Shown here: positions 62,428-64,000 of the stretch, piece by piece
Layout: the number at the start of each line of letters is the position of its first letter
Numbering within the stretch: position 1 is the stretch's first letter
From: Actinacidiphila guanduensis
GTDB taxonomy: Bacteria; Actinomycetota; Actinomycetes; Streptomycetales; Streptomycetaceae
Direction: 5' to 3'
Assembly (NCBI RefSeq): GCF_900103985.1
Contig: NZ_FNIE01000006.1
Span: forward strand, 434,001 to 498,000
DNA: 64,000 nt
The notes under the pieces: generated by a model
What the model was told of the DNA's origin: nothing
Seen by the model: only the letters and a program-made list of their open reading frames with translations
The model's database searches: none
Made by a program: the position numbers and the translations under genes

Positions 62428-63204
62428 TCAGGTGAACTGCCCCGTTCCGGTGGGGTCGTTGACCACCCGCACGATCGTTTCCGCCGTCCGCGCGATCTCC
62501 GCGTCCCCGGCCGCCCGGGGCGCGAGGACGGCGTCCGCGCCGTCCACGAGGCCGGGGTGCCGGGCGTCGTAGGCGGCGAACGTCTCGGTGTCGTCGGGGT
62601 GGATCAGCCGGGGGTACCGGCCGGGGTCGGCTGCGAGCGATCCGCACGCGACGGTGCAGACCTCGACGCCGAAGCCGGCCAGTTCCCGCGCGTAGCTCGC
62701 CGCCAAGTGGTCGACCACCGCGGTGATCTCCGCGTACAGCGCCAGGTAAGGAGTCGCTTCGTCGCGGCGCGGAGCCGGCACTACCCAGACGAGCAGCCCC
62801 TCCTGCCGCTCGCGCATCGCCGGCAGGACCGCGCGGTTGATCCGCTGGCTGGAGAGCACGTGCGCGTCGTAGATCTGCGCGAGTTGGTAAGGGGTGAAGG
62901 ATTCGACCGGTCCGCGCGGGACGGGTCCGGGCGCGTGGATCACGGCGTCGACGCGGCCGCAGCGGTTCGTGATCTCACCGATCGCGGCGGAGACCGAGTG
63001 CTGGTCGGCGGTGTCGAGCGCGAGGGGGTGGAGGCGGGCGTCCCGCGGCAGCACCTGGTCCCCGAGCGCGGTGAGTGCGTCCGGCAGCACCGCGCGGACG
63101 GGCCCGAACCCGGCGTACACGGTGTGACCGGCGCGGGCCAGCGCCAACGCGGTCGTCGCGCCGAGTCCCGTGGCAGCCGCGGCGACAAGAACGGTCTTCG
63201 ACAT
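62428..63204 (-). CDS. Divergent short-chain dehydrogenase/reductase
   Basis: 258 residues with an SDR Rossmann pattern (VLVAAAATGLGATTALALA; later VDAVIHAPGPV). Two canonical features are altered. The TGxxxGxG loop lacks its first glycine, and the YxxxK catalytic pair reads YAEIT, so the lysine is replaced by threonine. It may be a non-oxidoreductase SDR or inactive. ATG 63204 has GAGGAG at good spacing. Lies just upstream of the phosphoesterase gene on the same strand. Confidence 0.85.
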   Translation of the reverse strand: MSKTVLVAAAATGLGATTALALARAGHTVYAGFGPVRAVLPDALTALGDQVLPRDARLHPLALDTADQHSVSAAIGEITNRCGRVDAVIHAPGPVPRGPVESFTPYQLAQIYDAHVLSSQRINRAVLPAMRERQEGLLVWVVPAPRRDEATPYLALYAEITAVVDHLAASYARELAGFGVEVCTVACGSLAADPGRYPRLIHPDDTETFAAYDARHPGLVDGADAVLAPRAAGDAEIARTAETIVRVVNDPTGTGQFT

Positions 63205-63937
63205 CGGGCTCCTCTGCGGATGACGCGGGCGGTGGGGCGCGTCGGCGGGTGGAGGTCGGGCCGCGGGTACCGGCCGGGCTGCGAAGGTGCGGGACGCACC
63301 TGACCAGATGGCCAGCAGATGGCCAGCATCGCCGTGAGCCGTGCCCTTCCGCCTCGGTCGAATGACGGTCCGCGTGACTGTGTCTTCCGCATGACTGTGT
63401 CTTCCTCGTCTTCCGCGTCTTCGTCGTCTTCCGCCGCCCCGCCCCGGCACCGCCCCCGCGCACGGCGGGCAGAGCCCCCGGGTCGCAGCGTCGCCTCGCG
63501 CGGAGGGCTGCCCACCGCTGTCCGCGGCGTGGGGACGGTCCCGGCGGCCCTCCCCGGCGGCGACGGCCGGGACGGCACCAGCCACGTTCTGCTTCCGCGC
63601 GGAGGAAGGCGTCCGGGCCGCCCGCTACCTACGCCAACGGGAACCGCCGCGCGCCGTGGCCGGGCAAACGGCTGCCGCCCAGGTGACGAAGCGACGGTCG
63701 ATCGACCGATGCGGCGCCCGGCGTGGCCGGGGGATCGTCGGGTCGCGGCTCCGGACCGTCCGACCGCGAAGCGTGCGGCACCGCGACGGACCGGCCGCCC
63801 CGCACGGCGACACAGCGGGGGGGGGGGACGCGCGTCCCTTCCCCGTCGTCCCCCCGCCGTCCCCCGCCGTCCGCACCCCGGCGCCGCCTTCGGGCCCACC
63901 GCCGGACGCACACGACCCCTGCAGAACGGAGTTCCGC
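63205..63937. other. Long spacer with simple-sequence tracts
   Basis: About 730 bases without a convincing gene. It contains a TCTTC/CGTCTTCC-type simple repeat (about 63380-63435) and a run of ten G at about 63819-63828. It probably holds promoters for the SDR and the edge gene; I could not pin them. Confidence 0.4.
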
Positions 63938-64000
63938 GTGAACGAGTCCCCCGACAACGAGGCCGGCACGATCGTGCTCATCCACGGCCTCTGGGTGAAC
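63938..64000 (+). CDS. Alpha/beta-hydrolase, N-terminal fragment (cut by window end)
   Basis: Only 21 codons are visible, from a GTG. They include TIVLIHGLWVN, the first strand and oxyanion HGxW segment typical of alpha/beta hydrolases. Too short to name a family. A possible ribosome-binding site (AACGGAG) lies upstream. Confidence 0.5.
   Translation, partial: MNESPDNEAGTIVLIHGLWVN

Noticed and set aside
63375..63465. An acidic protein on the minus strand encoded by the TCTTC repeat
   Set aside because: The reading is simple-sequence EDDE runs without a ribosome-binding site or conserved flanks.

Overview
The window is high-GC actinomycete DNA, most likely Streptomyces or a close relative such as Kitasatospora or Streptacidiphilus. 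GTG starts and 4-base ATGA/GTGA gene overlaps are frequent. There is a complete conservon (ATPase, roadblock, DUF742, GTPase, CYP157-type P450), a mycothiol-dependent-type protein, and the short GC-rich dispersed repeats common between Streptomyces genes. No RNA genes, IS elements or CRISPR arrays were seen.

Region 1 (1-16.9 kb) is part of a non-ribosomal peptide cluster. Two NRPS genes on the minus strand (A-T-C-A-T-C-A-T, then C-A cut by the window edge) face away from an MbtH helper, a 2-oxoglutarate/Fe(II) oxygenase, an AlaX-type tRNA-editing protein, an MFS exporter and a helix-turn-helix/TPR regulator. Related small palindromes (CTTG/CAAG and GTCATGAC types) lie in the NRPS/mbtH divergent region and upstream of the regulator.

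Region 2 (17-30.6 kb) looks like ordinary chromosome: a ClC chloride channel, a DUF2252 protein with a small membrane protein, a three-gene MoxR/VWA set, and the conservon.

Region 3 (30.7-50.7 kb) is the most interesting part. It opens on the plus strand with a bacterial indole prenyltransferase (DMATS) and a tryptophanase-like lyase. Facing these on the minus strand are about thirteen biosynthetic and regulatory genes: a BBE-type flavoprotein, a small conserved protein, a stand-alone cupin, an orphan LuxR response regulator, a B12-type radical SAM protein, two tandem acyl-CoA-dehydrogenase-like flavoproteins, an ATP-grasp ligase, a SidA-type N-hydroxylase, a second ATP-grasp ligase, an MFS exporter, a DAO-type flavoprotein and a stand-alone methionyl-tRNA-synthetase-like protein. 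N-hydroxylase, cupin, MetRS-like protein and DAO are the parts of the known hydrazine (N-N bond) pathway of s56-p1 and triacsin, where cupin and MetRS are one fused polypeptide. Here they are separate genes about 12.6 kb apart. Upstream of the cupin, N-hydroxylase and MetRS-like operons I find three promoters with the same layout: a TTCCC-N8-GGGAA inverted repeat at an identical distance from a -10 hexamer. I therefore propose a split hydrazine synthetase under common control, feeding a carrier-free pathway with two ATP-grasp ligases.

Region 4 (51-64 kb) is accessory or housekeeping: a MarR/esterase divergent pair with a clear operator, a TetR regulator, a coupled pair of unknown proteins, a GT87 mannosyltransferase remnant, a LysR/crotonase/DinB set, an alpha/beta hydrolase beside an ECF sigma factor with SnoaL-like tail, a metallophosphoesterase, a divergent SDR, and the start of another alpha/beta hydrolase at the edge.
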